NCBI GenBank assembly: GCA_017459445.1
Contig: JAFUDJ010000005.1
Span: 1-64,000 of the forward strand
Reading direction: 5' to 3'
Source of the DNA: Prevotella sp.
Lineage (GTDB): Bacteria > Bacteroidota > Bacteroidia > Bacteroidales > Bacteroidaceae
DNA length: 64,000 nt
Both the position numbers and the translations under genes were made by a program. Below are positions 1 through 9,171 of the stretch, in pieces. The notes beneath the pieces were generated by a model. That model did no database searches. It was not told the DNA's origin and saw only the letters and a list, made by a program, of their open reading frames with translations. Position 1 is the stretch's first letter, and every line of letters starts with the position of its first letter.

Positions 1-131
1 ATATGTATTAATCCGTATAAGTATTTTTAAGTTGCATCTCATCGCCAATTAAGTCGTGTCGCAAATATGACGCAAAATTACGGCAAAAATCCGAAAATAG
101 CAAGAAATGAAACAAAGTTTAACAATAACAA

Positions 132-164
132 AAAGTGGTGTAACCACTTGGATTACACCACTTT
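132..164 (-). terminator. Intrinsic terminator of dnaK
   Basis: A perfect 12-bp stem (AAAGTGGTGTAA at 132-143 with its complement at 153-164) and a 9-nt loop sit 33 bases past the dnaK stop. Read on the minus strand the stem is followed by a T-rich run. Confidence 0.75.
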
Positions 165-196
165 CTTATGATATTCTTATCGTTGCTTATCTTTTC

Positions 197-2125
197 TTAC
201 TTCACCTCCTCGAAGTCGGCATCCTGGATGTTGTCATCCTTCGGAGCTTCCTGCTGGCCACCGGCCTGCTGGTTGTAGAAGGGGCCTTGCTGCTGGTCGG
301 CACCGGGCTGAGGACCGGCCTGGGCACCTTGGTACATCTGCTGCGAGGCCGTCTGCCAAGCAGTGTTGAGGGCTGCCATGGCGGTGTCGATGGCGTTGAT
401 GTCGCCGGCCTTGTGGGCGTCCTTCAGCTGCTGCAGGGCCTGCTCGATGGCGGGCTTGTGCTGGGCGGGAATCTTGTCGCCAATCTCCTTCAGCTGGTTC
501 TCGGTCTGGAAAATCATCGAGTCAGCCTGATTCATCTTGTCGATACGCTCGCGCTCGCGCTTGTCGTTCTCAGCGTTCTGCTCAGCCTCGGCCTTCATGC
601 GGTTAATCTCGTCCTGCGACAGACCAGACGAAGCCTCGATGCGGATGGCCTGCTCCTTGCCGGTGGCCTTGTCCTTGGCGCTGACCTTCAGGATACCGTT
701 GGCGTCGATGTCGAAGGTCACCTCAATCTGAGGAATACCACGACGGGCGGGAGCGATACCAGTCAGGTTGAACTGACCGATAGACTTGTTCTGGCTGGCC
801 ATGGGGCGCTCACCTTGCAGCACGTGGATGGTTACCTCAGTCTGGTTGTCAGCAGCGGTCGAGAACGTCTCGCTCTTCTTGCATGGAATGGTCGTGTTGG
901 CCTCAATCAGCTTGGTCATCACGCCGCCGAGGGTTTCAATACCCAGCGTCAGCGGGGTTACGTCGAGCAGCACGATGTCGCCTACGCCACCTTCCTTGTT
1001 CAGGATGGCACCCTGGATAGAGGCACCTACGGCCACCACCTCGTCGGGGTTGACACCCTTGCTGGGCTCCTTGCCGAAGTAGTTCTTCACCAGCTCCTGT
1101 ACAGCAGGAATACGGCTCGAACCACCTACAAGGATGACCTCGTCAATGTCAGAGTTTGACAATTTGGCATCTGCCATAGCCTTCTGACAGGGGGCCAGAC
1201 AAGCCTGAATCAGACCATGTGCCAGCTGCTCGAACTTGGCGCGTGTCAGTGTCTTCACCAAGTGCTTGGGAACACCGCCGACGGGCATGATGTACGGCAG
1301 GTTAATCTCAGTAGACGTAGAGCTTGACAGCTCAATCTTGGCCTTCTCGGCAGCCTCCTTCAGGCGCTGCATGGCCATCGGGTCGGCCTTCAGGTCGGCA
1401 CCCTCGTCGTTGCGGAACTCCTGTACCAGCCAGTCGATGATGACCTGGTCGAAGTCGTCGCCGCCGAGGTGAGTATCACCATTGGTGCTGAGCACCTCGA
1501 ACACACCACCGCCGAACTCCAGGATAGAAATATCGAACGTACCACCACCGAGGTCGAAGACGGCAATCTTCATATCCTTGTTAGCCTTGTCCACACCGTA
1601 AGCCAGAGCGGCAGCCGTCGGCTCGTTGACGATACGGCGCACGTTGAGACCTGCAATCTGGCCAGCCTCCTTGGTGGCCTGACGCTGCGAGTCAGAGAAG
1701 TAGGCAGGCACGGTGATGACGGCGTCGGTCACCTCCTGACCCAGATAGTCCTCTGCGGTCTTCTTCATCTTCTGCAGCACCATGGCGCTGATTTCTTGCG
1801 GCGTGTACTTACGGCCGTCAATGTCTACGCGGGGATAGCCACCCTCGTTGACAACAGAATAAGGTACGCGCGAGATTTCCTTCTCGGTCTGCTGCCAGTT
1901 CTCACCCATGAAGCGCTTAATCGAGTAAACGGTCTTCTTCGGGTTGGTGATGGCCTGACGCTTGGCGGGGTCGCCAATCTTGCGCTCACCGTTGTCTACA
2001 AAACCTACGACAGAAGGTGTCGTACGCTTGCCTTCGCTGTTAGCGATGACTACCGGCTCGTTGCCCTCGAAAACGGCAACGCAGCTGTTAGTTGTTCCTA
2101 AGTCGATTCCAATAATCTTTCCCAT
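197..2125 (-). CDS. dnaK: Molecular chaperone DnaK (Hsp70)
   Basis: ATP-dependent cytosolic chaperone that binds exposed hydrophobic stretches of unfolded proteins and works with DnaJ and GrpE. The 642 residues match the normal family length. The ATPase domain starts with [13 protein letters not shown] (residues 6-18) and has the second phosphate loop FDLGGGTFD (190-198). The linker DVTPLTLG lies near residue 390. The substrate-binding domain follows, and the helical lid ends in a disordered Q/G-rich tail with DADFEEVK, a typical DnaK C terminus. The ATG at 2125 gives the standard [10 protein letters not shown] start. It is transcribed alone, divergent from the exported protein at 2282; dnaJ and grpE are not in the window. 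No CIRCE-like inverted repeat was found upstream. Confidence 0.98.
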   Translation of the reverse strand: MGKIIGIDLGTTNSCVAVFEGNEPVVIANSEGKRTTPSVVGFVDNGERKIGDPAKRQAITNPKKTVYSIKRFMGENWQQTEKEISRVPYSVVNEGGYPRVDIDGRKYTPQEISAMVLQKMKKTAEDYLGQEVTDAVITVPAYFSDSQRQATKEAGQIAGLNVRRIVNEPTAAALAYGVDKANKDMKIAVFDLGGGTFDISILEFGGGVFEVLSTNGDTHLGGDDFDQVIIDWLVQEFRNDEGADLKADPMAMQRLKEAAEKAKIELSSSTSTEINLPYIMPVGGVPKHLVKTLTRAKFEQLAHGLIQACLAPCQKAMADAKLSNSDIDEVILVGGSSRIPAVQELVKNYFGKEPSKGVNPDEVVAVGASIQGAILNKEGGVGDIVLLDVTPLTLGIETLGGVMTKLIEANTTIPCKKSETFSTAADNQTEVTIHVLQGERPMASQNKSIGQFNLTGIAPARRGIPQIEVTFDIDANGILKVSAKDKATGKEQAIRIEASSGLSQDEINRMKAEAEQNAENDKRERERIDKMNQADSMIFQTENQLKEIGDKIPAQHKPAIEQALQQLKDAHKAGDINAIDTAMAALNTAWQTASQQMYQGAQAGPQPGADQQQGPFYNQQAGGQQEAPKDDNIQDADFEEVK

Positions 2126-2223
2126 AATTCTTTATTTTTTTATTTGTTAATACTCACAATTTGACACTGACCATATAGCAAAGCGTATGCCAAAAACATT
2201 TTTTTTGAACATTATGGTGACAT

Positions 2224-2258
2224 TTTGGCACAAGTATGAAAAAAAATATCTATCTTTG
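2224..2258 (+). promoter_or_regulatory. Promoter for the exported protein at 2282
   Basis: TTTG at 2224-2227 and TATCTTTG at 2251-2258 match the Bacteroidota -33/-7 form. The 23-nt spacing is longer than the usual 19-21, so the -33 element is less certain than the -7. Confidence 0.5.
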
Positions 2259-2281
2259 CAGGCAAATAAACGTTTATCGAC

Positions 2282-3703
2282 ATGAAAAGAATTGTTTTGC
2301 TGGCAACGCTGGCTCTTGCCATGCTGACAGCTACCGCACAAGAGAACCCTTATATCGTCAAGACCAAGGGAGTCAAGAAACCAGAGAAGAAGGTCGTCAC
2401 AGAGTCCGGCCAGGACGCCACGTCCGAAGAGGAGGATGCCGGTCCGCAGGACTTCATGGGCAAGAACTTCCGCTTCTACAGCATGTGTGACTGGAAGGAA
2501 GGCATGCGCTTTATGGTGATGCCCGAGAAATACGACATGCTCGTCAACACCTTCCGCGATGTCATGGACAAGGAAGTGAGCAGCAGCACGCTGCGCCACA
2601 AAATCATGGTGTACAAAGGCCATGAAAATATGCCCAACGGCCGCGTCCACGTCAACTTCACCTGCGAGGACAACAACCGCAGCTACTACTACGAGCTGCC
2701 CAGCGGCACCTTCGAAGACTACTGCTACGGCAAGCTGGGCGTCCCCACCCTCGCCTACCTCGGCGATGTCGACAAGGCCCGCGAGCTGCTGATGGACCAG
2801 ACGCTGCTCACCCGCACACAGTACTTCCGCGTCGACACGGAGTACGACGGCGACGGATATAAGGAAGTCACCGTCGACAAGAACATGCCCGTCACCGTCA
2901 AGGCCGTCGGCGTGGGCACCCGCTCCTTCCCCGTCAAAATCATTGTCGAGGACGAGCACGGCAACCAGTTCTACCAGAACGTCGCCATGTCGAAGACCAA
3001 CAGCGGCCTGCGCGACGACGAGTTCATCATGGACAACGAAAAGTTCCTCTTCACCGGCTCCTTCGAGTACAGCGGCTCCACGATGACCGTCTCCGACAAC
3101 TTCAAGGACTACCTCAACGCCAACATCTACACCAAGCACCCCACCTCCATGAGCAGCAAGGGCTCCGGCAAGGTGCGCGACATCAAGGTGCCGCGCTTCA
3201 CGGGATTCATCATCGACGAAATCAACCCCATCCAGAACTCTACCTACTACACCCTGACCCTGCGCGAAGTGGAGAGCCGCCGCATATACTATAAGGACGT
3301 AGCCTTCAAGGAGTCCGACGCCATCAACAGCGCCACGGGCTCCGTCGAGGAAGACTTCTTCGGCTACGTCTTCGGAATGGGCGACGGCGTGGCACGCTCC
3401 ACCAGCACGGAGACGCGTGCCGCCATCCGCGAGGGACGCGTCATAGCCGGCATGTCCAAGGATGAGGTGCAAATGGCCATGGGCGAGCCCTTCAGCATGA
3501 CCAAGGACACCAACGGCACCGACGTCTGGATGTATGCCCGCAGCAACGGCGTCATCCTCGACGTATGGTTCAACGCCAAGGGCCACGTCACCAAGGCCAA
3601 GGCCCGCGCCACCAAGGCTACCAAGTCGAAAGGCAGCACCAGCCGCCAGCGCGACAACGACGGACCCGAGGGCGGCACGTGGAGCCAAGGGACACCGCTG
3701 TAA
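2282..3703 (+). CDS. Exported protein with BamE/SmpA-like C-terminal segment
   Basis: A 473-residue exported protein of unknown role. A signal peptide ends after about residue 20 (LATLALAMLTATAQ), without a lipobox, so the product is probably periplasmic or outer-membrane associated. The middle is a charged alpha/beta region I do not recognise. Near residues 390-425 the segment GMSKDEVQMAMGEP, followed by a tryptophan- and tyrosine-containing strand, resembles the short BamE/SmpA fold, which in several Bacteroidota proteins is appended to unrelated domains. The last 25 residues are basic and Ser/Thr-rich. It lies between divergent dnaK and co-oriented recA, 63 bp upstream of recA, and could be co-transcribed with it. 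The BamE resemblance rests on the motif alone. Confidence 0.8.
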   Translation: MKRIVLLATLALAMLTATAQENPYIVKTKGVKKPEKKVVTESGQDATSEEEDAGPQDFMGKNFRFYSMCDWKEGMRFMVMPEKYDMLVNTFRDVMDKEVSSSTLRHKIMVYKGHENMPNGRVHVNFTCEDNNRSYYYELPSGTFEDYCYGKLGVPTLAYLGDVDKARELLMDQTLLTRTQYFRVDTEYDGDGYKEVTVDKNMPVTVKAVGVGTRSFPVKIIVEDEHGNQFYQNVAMSKTNSGLRDDEFIMDNEKFLFTGSFEYSGSTMTVSDNFKDYLNANIYTKHPTSMSSKGSGKVRDIKVPRFTGFIIDEINPIQNSTYYTLTLREVESRRIYYKDVAFKESDAINSATGSVEEDFFGYVFGMGDGVARSTSTETRAAIREGRVIAGMSKDEVQMAMGEPFSMTKDTNGTDVWMYARSNGVILDVWFNAKGHVTKAKARATKATKSKGSTSRQRDNDGPEGGTWSQGTPL

Positions 3704-3766
3704 AAGTGAAGAGTGAAAAGTGAATAACGAATTACGAGATTAAGAAACTACGATAATCAAGGAAAT

Positions 3767-4795
3767 ATGGCAAAGAAAGAAGAGAGCAACGAGCAGCAGC
3801 AGAACGCTCAGAGCGAGAAGATGAAAGCGCTCATGGCCGCCATGTCGAAGATAGAGAAAGACTTCGGCAAAGGCAGCATCATGCGCATGGGCGACGAACA
3901 GATAGAGAACGTCGAGGTGATACCCACCGGTTCCATTGGCCTTAACGCAGCACTCGGCGTAGGCGGCTACCCCAAGGGGCGCATCATCGAAATCTACGGC
4001 CCGGAGTCGAGCGGTAAGACCACGCTGGCCATCCACGCCATAGCCGAGGCGCAGAAACAGGGCGGCATAGCGGCCTTCATCGACGCTGAGCATGCCTTCG
4101 ACCGCTTCTACGCCCAGAAATTAGGCGTCGACGTCAACAACCTCTACATCTCGCAGCCCGACAACGGCGAGCAGGCCCTTGAGATTGCCGACCAGCTCAT
4201 CCGCTCCTCGGCCATCGACATCCTCGTCGTCGACTCCGTGGCAGCCCTCACACCTAAGAAGGAGATAGAGGGCGACATGGGCGACAGCGCCGTAGGCCTC
4301 CACGCCCGACTCATGTCGCAGGCCCTGCGCAAGCTCACCGCCACCATCGCCAAGACCAACACCACGTGCATCTTCATCAACCAGCTGCGCGAGAAAATCG
4401 GCATCATGTTCGGCAACCCCGAGACGACCACAGGCGGCAACGCCCTGAAGTTCTACGCCTCCGTGCGCCTCGACATCCGTAAGGTCACCGCCATCAAGGA
4501 CGGCGACCAGGTCATTGGCAACCAGGTGCGCGTAAAAGTCGTCAAGAACAAGGTGGCGCCACCTTTCCGCAAGGCCGAGTTCGAGATAACCTTCGGCGAA
4601 GGCATCTCCAAGATAGGCGAAATCGTAGACCTCGGCGTCGAGTACGGCATCATCAAGAAGAGCGGCTCCTGGTTCTCCTATGGCGAGTCGAAGCTGGCAC
4701 AGGGACGCGACGGCACCAAACAGCTGCTGAAGGACAACCCCGAGCTGTGCGACGAGATGGAGGCGCAAATCATGCAGGCCATCGCCGACCGCTAA
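3767..4795 (+). CDS. recA: Recombinase A
   Basis: RecA forms ATP-dependent filaments on single-stranded DNA, drives strand exchange in homologous recombination and activates LexA-type autocleavage. It is 342 residues, the usual size. Walker A is GPESSGKTT (78-86), Walker B is [11 protein letters not shown] (near 150-160), and the conserved INQLREKIG segment and the PETTTGG of loop L2 follow. The 20-residue N-terminal extension before the core is Gln/Glu/Asn-rich, as is common in Bacteroidota. The gene lies 63 bp downstream of the exported-protein gene; the gap carries GTGAAAAGTGAA-like purine repeats and no clear promoter. A long hairpin follows the stop. Confidence 0.98.
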   Translation: MAKKEESNEQQQNAQSEKMKALMAAMSKIEKDFGKGSIMRMGDEQIENVEVIPTGSIGLNAALGVGGYPKGRIIEIYGPESSGKTTLAIHAIAEAQKQGGIAAFIDAEHAFDRFYAQKLGVDVNNLYISQPDNGEQALEIADQLIRSSAIDILVVDSVAALTPKKEIEGDMGDSAVGLHARLMSQALRKLTATIAKTNTTCIFINQLREKIGIMFGNPETTTGGNALKFYASVRLDIRKVTAIKDGDQVIGNQVRVKVVKNKVAPPFRKAEFEITFGEGISKIGEIVDLGVEYGIIKKSGSWFSYGESKLAQGRDGTKQLLKDNPELCDEMEAQIMQAIADR

Positions 4796-4812
4796 CCCAC
4801 CTTCTTACAAAC

Positions 4813-4881
4813 AACGGATTTGACGGATTTCACGGATGGTTGCCAGCGCAGCCTAAATCCATGAAATCCGTCAAATCCGTT
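4813..4881 (+). terminator. Long hairpin after recA
   Basis: Two 25-nt arms (4813-4837 and 4857-4881) are complementary at 24 of 25 positions, around a 19-nt loop. The T tract is weak (ATTTATATAT), but the position 18 bp past the recA stop, between convergent genes, fits a bidirectional terminator. The arms contain the tandem CGGATTTGACGGATTTCA, so this may also be a dispersed repeat. Confidence 0.55.
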
Positions 4882-4914
4882 ATTTATATATAAGGTGTCA
4901 GAGGGGAATCCGGT

Positions 4915-5133
4915 TTAGAATTCCTCTTCCTCCTCGTCCTCAAGCTCGTCCTCGAAGTCATCAGCGTTATAGCGGCGGCCACGGCCGGGCTGGCTGCTAC
5001 CACCAGGTATGTAACCGATACCTGTGTCACCAGAATTTACTTCCGTGATGCTGCCTGCCAGAATGGTAGCGCCTTGGATGGCTACCACGAGCATAGCGGG
5101 ATTAACATATGTCTTTTTCATAATCAACTTCAT
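4915..5133 (-). CDS. Small protein with acidic tail
   Basis: A 72-residue protein that I do not recognise functionally. The N terminus (KKTYVNPAMLVVAIQG) resembles short Bacteroidales peptides of unknown role that begin MKKTYxNPxM. The centre is Gly/Pro/Ser-rich and the last 15 residues are almost all Asp/Glu. There is no convincing signal peptide, although ATILAGS could be mildly hydrophobic. A second possible ATG at 5121 would give MKKTYVNP as the start and looks more family-like. It follows the starch-binding protein gene by 22 bp on the same strand and is probably co-transcribed with it. Confidence 0.55.
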   Translation of the reverse strand: MKLIMKKTYVNPAMLVVAIQGATILAGSITEVNSGDTGIGYIPGGSSQPGRGRRYNADDFEDELEDEEEEEF

Positions 5134-5155
5134 TTTTTTATTTCTTGCTTTATTC

Positions 5156-7972
5156 TCACTTAATCACGACCTTACGTCCGTTCACGATATACAGGCCCTT
5201 CGAGGGCTGTGCCACGCGCTGACCGTTGAGGTTGTAGACAGCATTATTCACTCTTTCACTATTCATCAGCGAAGCGCCGATGCCGGTCGTCTCGCCGTCG
5301 AAGTTCAGCACGAACTGGCGAACCTGAGAAGCACCCTCAACGTTGAAGTATGCGCGGAAAGCGCCGAGGTCAGCAGCTGCGGGCGTGTAGAGCGCACTCT
5401 GCGTTCCATCAACACCTAAGAACAACTTGTTGGCGTCGGTGACAGAGGCCATCTGGGCGTATGTGCCTACGAAGCTAACCTTCGAGCCTTCAACGGCTAC
5501 AGGAGCGTCCTTCTTGATGGTTACATTCTTGAACTCGGGGTTCTCAATGTCCGTGCCGTCGTTCCACTTCACAATGTAAGGCTTGCCAGCCTCGATGCTG
5601 CCAATGCCTGTGATGAAGTTCAGCGTCAGCGTACCGTCAGTAAGGTTGGAGTTTGCAGCATCCATTGCATGTACGGTAGCGTCAGCAAGCGGAGTTCCTC
5701 CGAAGTCTGCCACATCGAACGGCAGGCACAGCGTGAACCACAGACCGTCCTTATAGAGCGTAACACCTTCGAGCGTGACATCTGCCGTGTTTCCGTCGTT
5801 CTCGTCAATAGCAGCGGTGTTGTCAGCTGTTGAAGCCAGCGTCAGGCTGTTGTAAGAGTAAGCCTTTCCGTTTTCAAATACGAGGTCGGCAGTCTGCTGG
5901 CCGTTGTCATTGTTGTTGAAGATGATATGCTCAGGAGCCTCCAGAGCCTCAATGGTCACAGTGTAGACACCTTCTGCATCAGCCTCCAGCACAGTGCCAG
6001 GCCATTCGCCAAGAACCTTATTGGAGTCTTCGCCGCTCCATACGTAAGCAGCAACTTCCTCCCAACCCTTGTTCGTAGTGAACGTAGCGGTGTGAGTGAT
6101 GTTCGGACGGGTAATCTCAATCTTCGTGATGAAGAGGTTGGTGGCTGTTTGAGAACGAGTCAGGGTAATGGTCGTTGCGCCGTCAACAGCCTCGGGAACC
6201 ACAGCAGTGATGGTGTTGGGCTCGCCGAACTCTGCGGCAACAGCCTCTGCGGTGTTGATGTTGTTGAATTCGAGGCCGTCACCAATTGTAAGAGTTGTAC
6301 TGGCTTCATCGTTAAACTTCAGCAAAGCACCAGATTTCTTTTCAGTCGTGTCCTTGTTACGGTATGCAGTAATGGCAATCTCATCGCCAGCTTTCAGAGC
6401 ATTGTCAAGGGTAATAACCACCACATTGGTGCTGAAGTCCTTTGCACCACGCAAGCGGATAGTCTTGTAACTTGCATTCGACATGTTAATATCGTCGACT
6501 GTTGTATCATTGCCGTCATTGCCTTTGGCCGAAACCGTACCGCCATTCTGGTTAACAATACCGTCGGGCGACTCCCAGAAGTACACGTTGTTGGCGGCGT
6601 ATTCGGGCTTCACCCTCGTCACGCAATCCTTCGTAATTTCACCTGTTGTTGCATTGAACTTGATGGTAACTGTATAGTAATCCTTGGTCTCAATGACAAT
6701 AGTTTGATTATTGTCTGTTCCAGCAGGATACCACACGTCATCTTCAAAGCCCTTCTTATCTTTACGGATAACCTTGAAGGCAATGGTTTGGGCATCCAGT
6801 TCCTTGACACCAGGTGTCCATGAGTAAAGTCCGTCTTCACCGAGTGTCATTTCGTAGGTAGCACTCCAACCGCCAAGGATGCCGCCTTCACCGCATACAT
6901 AGTAGCCATAGTTAGGCTCAACGTCACCCTTGCGGTCAGCATGTACTGTCACTGGGTCTTGCTCTGCTGCAGTATTGACAAAGAAATTCAGGTCGTAAAC
7001 ACCATCTTCTTCTATGGTCAGAGTATTGTTGCCGCTGGCGGGCCACTGCTGGTCATCCCAGTCGTTGTTGGCAACAACTTTATATTCATAAGTGCCAGCC
7101 TTCAAATCAACATTCTCCTTATTCAGCGTCCATATAGTAGACTCCGAACCCATGGTAGCCTCCATTTGTGTCATGGCCCAGCCGTTCTCGAACTTCCAGT
7201 TGTCGTCACCCGTCTTACCGAGGAATGTGCCAACAATGGTCAGGGTCTCGATAGGCGCATTGGCTGTCTTGGTAGCCTCTACGCTCATGACCTTAGTATT
7301 GGTATTAACCGTTATGCTGATGGTATAGATACCCTTCTCGCTAATGCCGAGGACATAGTTTTCTCCAGAGGTTGCAGGAACATCGCAAACACCCCATGCA
7401 CCGTTGGCCACGGCCTTCAGTGCGTAGTTGCCGACGGTGAGGGTGATGTTCTCCTGGGTGACAGTCCATATGTCATCACTCTGGGTCATTGCCCAACCGT
7501 CGACGATTTCCCATGAGCCGGGAATATCGCCAACCACGGTCATGCTGCTGATGACCAGACCACCAACAGTGTAGTCAGAGCCGTCGATGAAGGCAAGGTC
7601 TGCTGTTTGGTTCTGACCATTGTCGCTGAAGATAACGTACTCTGGGCTCTCTGTAGTTTCCCATACATACTTGCCCTCGTCGTTAGCTGTCAGTTCCAAT
7701 CCTGGCCACTCATCAAAAAGGTTTACGGTTTGGTCACCTGTTCCATTCCATGCCCACACATACACCGACGACCAGCTCTCGGGCTTGGTAAAGGTAATGC
7801 TCTTTGTGGCGGGGGCAACAGGACCAGCAGGTGTCACTGTTATAGAGGAGGCATAAAAGCGCAGTGTACCAAAAACCATATAGTAGCCTGCGGCTCCTGC
7901 CTCAACTGAGAGTTCACCAGAAGATGACGATGAAGAAATCTCGACAGAGCTCAAAGCATCTTCAGGTGTCAT
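5156..7972 (-). CDS. SusE/SusF-like starch-binding secreted protein, main part (frameshifted)
   Basis: This is the body (938 residues from the first ATG) of a secreted glycan-binding protein whose signal peptide is encoded in the adjacent fragment 8004-8339 in another frame. Two modules of the form YVWAWNG...WPG...YVIFSDNGQ (about residues 65-145 and 645-725) look like CBM26-type starch-binding domains, and between them are SusE/SusF-like beta repeats (TVVGDIPGSW, TIVGTFLGK). The C terminus GLYIVNGRKVVIK matches a tail common on large secreted Prevotella proteins and probably serves in export or surface anchoring. No susC or susD lies beside it. The frame is open upstream to about 8025, so the true coding region continues into the fragment. 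Starch binding is inferred from module resemblance only. Confidence 0.7.
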   Translation of the reverse strand: MTPEDALSSVEISSSSSSGELSVEAGAAGYYMVFGTLRFYASSITVTPAGPVAPATKSITFTKPESWSSVYVWAWNGTGDQTVNLFDEWPGLELTANDEGKYVWETTESPEYVIFSDNGQNQTADLAFIDGSDYTVGGLVISSMTVVGDIPGSWEIVDGWAMTQSDDIWTVTQENITLTVGNYALKAVANGAWGVCDVPATSGENYVLGISEKGIYTISITVNTNTKVMSVEATKTANAPIETLTIVGTFLGKTGDDNWKFENGWAMTQMEATMGSESTIWTLNKENVDLKAGTYEYKVVANNDWDDQQWPASGNNTLTIEEDGVYDLNFFVNTAAEQDPVTVHADRKGDVEPNYGYYVCGEGGILGGWSATYEMTLGEDGLYSWTPGVKELDAQTIAFKVIRKDKKGFEDDVWYPAGTDNNQTIVIETKDYYTVTIKFNATTGEITKDCVTRVKPEYAANNVYFWESPDGIVNQNGGTVSAKGNDGNDTTVDDINMSNASYKTIRLRGAKDFSTNVVVITLDNALKAGDEIAITAYRNKDTTEKKSGALLKFNDEASTTLTIGDGLEFNNINTAEAVAAEFGEPNTITAVVPEAVDGATTITLTRSQTATNLFITKIEITRPNITHTATFTTNKGWEEVAAYVWSGEDSNKVLGEWPGTVLEADAEGVYTVTIEALEAPEHIIFNNNDNGQQTADLVFENGKAYSYNSLTLASTADNTAAIDENDGNTADVTLEGVTLYKDGLWFTLCLPFDVADFGGTPLADATVHAMDAANSNLTDGTLTLNFITGIGSIEAGKPYIVKWNDGTDIENPEFKNVTIKKDAPVAVEGSKVSFVGTYAQMASVTDANKLFLGVDGTQSALYTPAAADLGAFRAYFNVEGASQVRQFVLNFDGETTGIGASLMNSERVNNAVYNLNGQRVAQPSKGLYIVNGRKVVIK

Positions 7973-8003
7973 TTTATCGGGGTCTGTCAGAACTTCAGTT
8001 GTC

Positions 8004-8339
8004 TCACCCAGATAGTGGAGAGGCCGTCATATCTGAACTATTACGAGCAATACCTACCGTTATATCAGAAGGTGTATCAACATAAAAGACAAATGCACTC
8101 TTTTTAGAAGAGTTTCCAATCTTTAAACCGTTTTTGTCGACACTAAGGTTATTACCATTAGACCACATCATGATGTAGTTTGCTGCATCATAAATAACTT
8201 TGTTTTTATCTAGAGTGCCACCCCAATTGTAGTTGGCAAAAGAGGTTGTTCCCTCTGGGAGCGCGTTAAGCGGCAGATTAGCCCACGCGCCCATAACTGC
8301 ACACAGCAGTACAGTCATTAATGATAGAAATTTTTTCAT
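8004..8339 (-). CDS. N-terminal fragment of the starch-binding-type protein (signal peptide part)
   Basis: A 111-residue frame beginning MKKFLSLMTVLLCAVMGAWA, a classic signal peptide, followed by a beta-rich segment. It stops at TGA 8004-8006. The next frame is open through the same bases and continues into the 5156-7972 frame (GETTEVLTDPD...). Removing one G from the GGG run at 8007-8009 (minus strand) would fuse them into one protein of about 1,060 residues. So either the gene carries an inactivating indel or the assembled sequence has an error here. The consensus promoter at 8519-8548 reads into this fragment. Confidence 0.7.
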   Translation of the reverse strand: MKKFLSLMTVLLCAVMGAWANLPLNALPEGTTSFANYNWGGTLDKNKVIYDAANYIMMWSNGNNLSVDKNGLKIGNSSKKSAFVFYVDTPSDITVGIARNSSDMTASPLSG

Positions 8340-8518
8340 ACGCTTTTTGTTTTAGTTTTGATTAATAATTATTGTTAGTGTAAATGTTTTGTTCGTCGCT
8401 ATTTTTCTTCAACATCGCTAAGCATCTGTTCTATAACATCAGACATATATTGCATCCTTTTCTATAAATCTGTTTTTCAATATTTGTTTTAGAGTACACA
8501 TCCGTGCATATTGCGGGA

Positions 8519-8548
8519 CAAAGTTAAAGAAATAAATCGGAACGTGCA
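8519..8548 (-). promoter_or_regulatory. Promoter of the starch-binding protein gene
   Basis: On the minus strand, TTGC, an 18-nt spacer and TAACTTTG (complement of 8519-8526) match the Bacteroidota promoter form. The leader to the ATG at 8339 would be about 170 nt, long enough for regulation, but no clear structure was recognised in it. Confidence 0.6.
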
Positions 8549-8700
8549 AGAGTTTTTACATTTTTTTTAGCGAATCCCCACGAACATGTTTTTCAGAAAC
8601 AAATTGGCACTAATTGGCACTAATTTTATCCACAAATGATAATCAATATTCGTGGGCAGGCCACTTTAGTGGCCCTAATTTGTGATAATTTGTGGAAATT
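8549..8700. other. A/T-rich spacer with palindrome and short direct repeats
   Basis: No gene. It holds a tandem ATTGGCACTA ATTGGCACTA (around 8605-8625) and a perfect hairpin GGCCACTTTAGTGGCC (8659-8674), which could terminate transcription arriving from the region to the right. It leads directly into the large inverted repeat. Confidence 0.5.
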
Positions 8701-9151
8701 TGTTTCTAAATCCATACACACAGGGCGGATTTTAAAAAGTTTCCTTCACCGTCACGGTTTTTCCTGAAACCCCAATAAACAAAGGGGTTCGCGCGGGCGC
8801 CTGCGCCGCGCGGAGGCTCACGGACCTTCACCGAACCTTCACACGGGCGGGCGGGTGTGCGCTGATGTAGGCGGCGGAGGCTCATTCGCGGGAAAACGGT
8901 GAGCGCTTTTCGGCAAACGGTGAGCGTTTTTCCAAAAACGGTGAGCGTTTTTCGGCAGACAGGCGTCCGATAAGCGGCAAGACAGGCATCCGATAGGCGG
9001 CAGGCGACTGTGAAGGTTCGGTGAATGTCCGTGAGCCTCCGCGCGGCGCGGACACCCGCGCGAACCCCTATATACAGGCGGTTTCCCGTTCTTGTGTGAC
9101 GGTGAAGGGAACTTTTTAAATTCCGCCCTGTATATGGGGCTTAGAAACACA
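8701..9151. repeat. Large imperfect inverted repeat, arms about 143 bp
   Basis: The left arm (about 8701-8843) and right arm (about 9009-9151) are inverted copies over their full length. Shared stretches include TTCACCGTCAC, GGGGTTCGCGCGGG, GCGCGGAGGCTCACGGAC and TTCACCGAACCTTCACA. The central 165 bp carry phased short repeats. It lies between the 3' end of the six-gene fimbrial operon and the promoter region of the next minus-strand gene. Overlapping frames inside it are low-complexity and not credible genes. It may be a non-autonomous mobile element or a folded spacer. Confidence 0.8.
8896..9003. repeat. Phased short direct repeats in the loop of the inverted repeat
   Basis: GGTGAGCG followed by TTTTTCGGCAAAC-like sequence occurs three times at exactly 21-bp spacing (8898, 8919, 8940). 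Two copies of AGGC(G/A)TCCGATA follow, 23 bp apart (8961, 8984). The unit resembles the repeats at 48319-48490. Confidence 0.8.
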
Positions 9152-9171
9152 TTGGTTTCAAAGCAGGCGGG

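Noticed and set aside
107..1159. 350-residue plus-strand frame opposite dnaK
   Set aside because: Leu/Val/Gly-rich translation of the antisense of dnaK, which has strong family motifs throughout.
2147..3688. 513-residue minus-strand frame opposite the exported protein at 2282
   Set aside because: GC-biased codon use leaves the antisense frame open; no motif or signal peptide is seen, while the opposite strand has a signal peptide and promoter.
8839..9150. 103-residue minus-strand frame in the inverted repeat
   Set aside because: Low-complexity Pro/Arg/His translation of the repeat itself, with no start context or motif.
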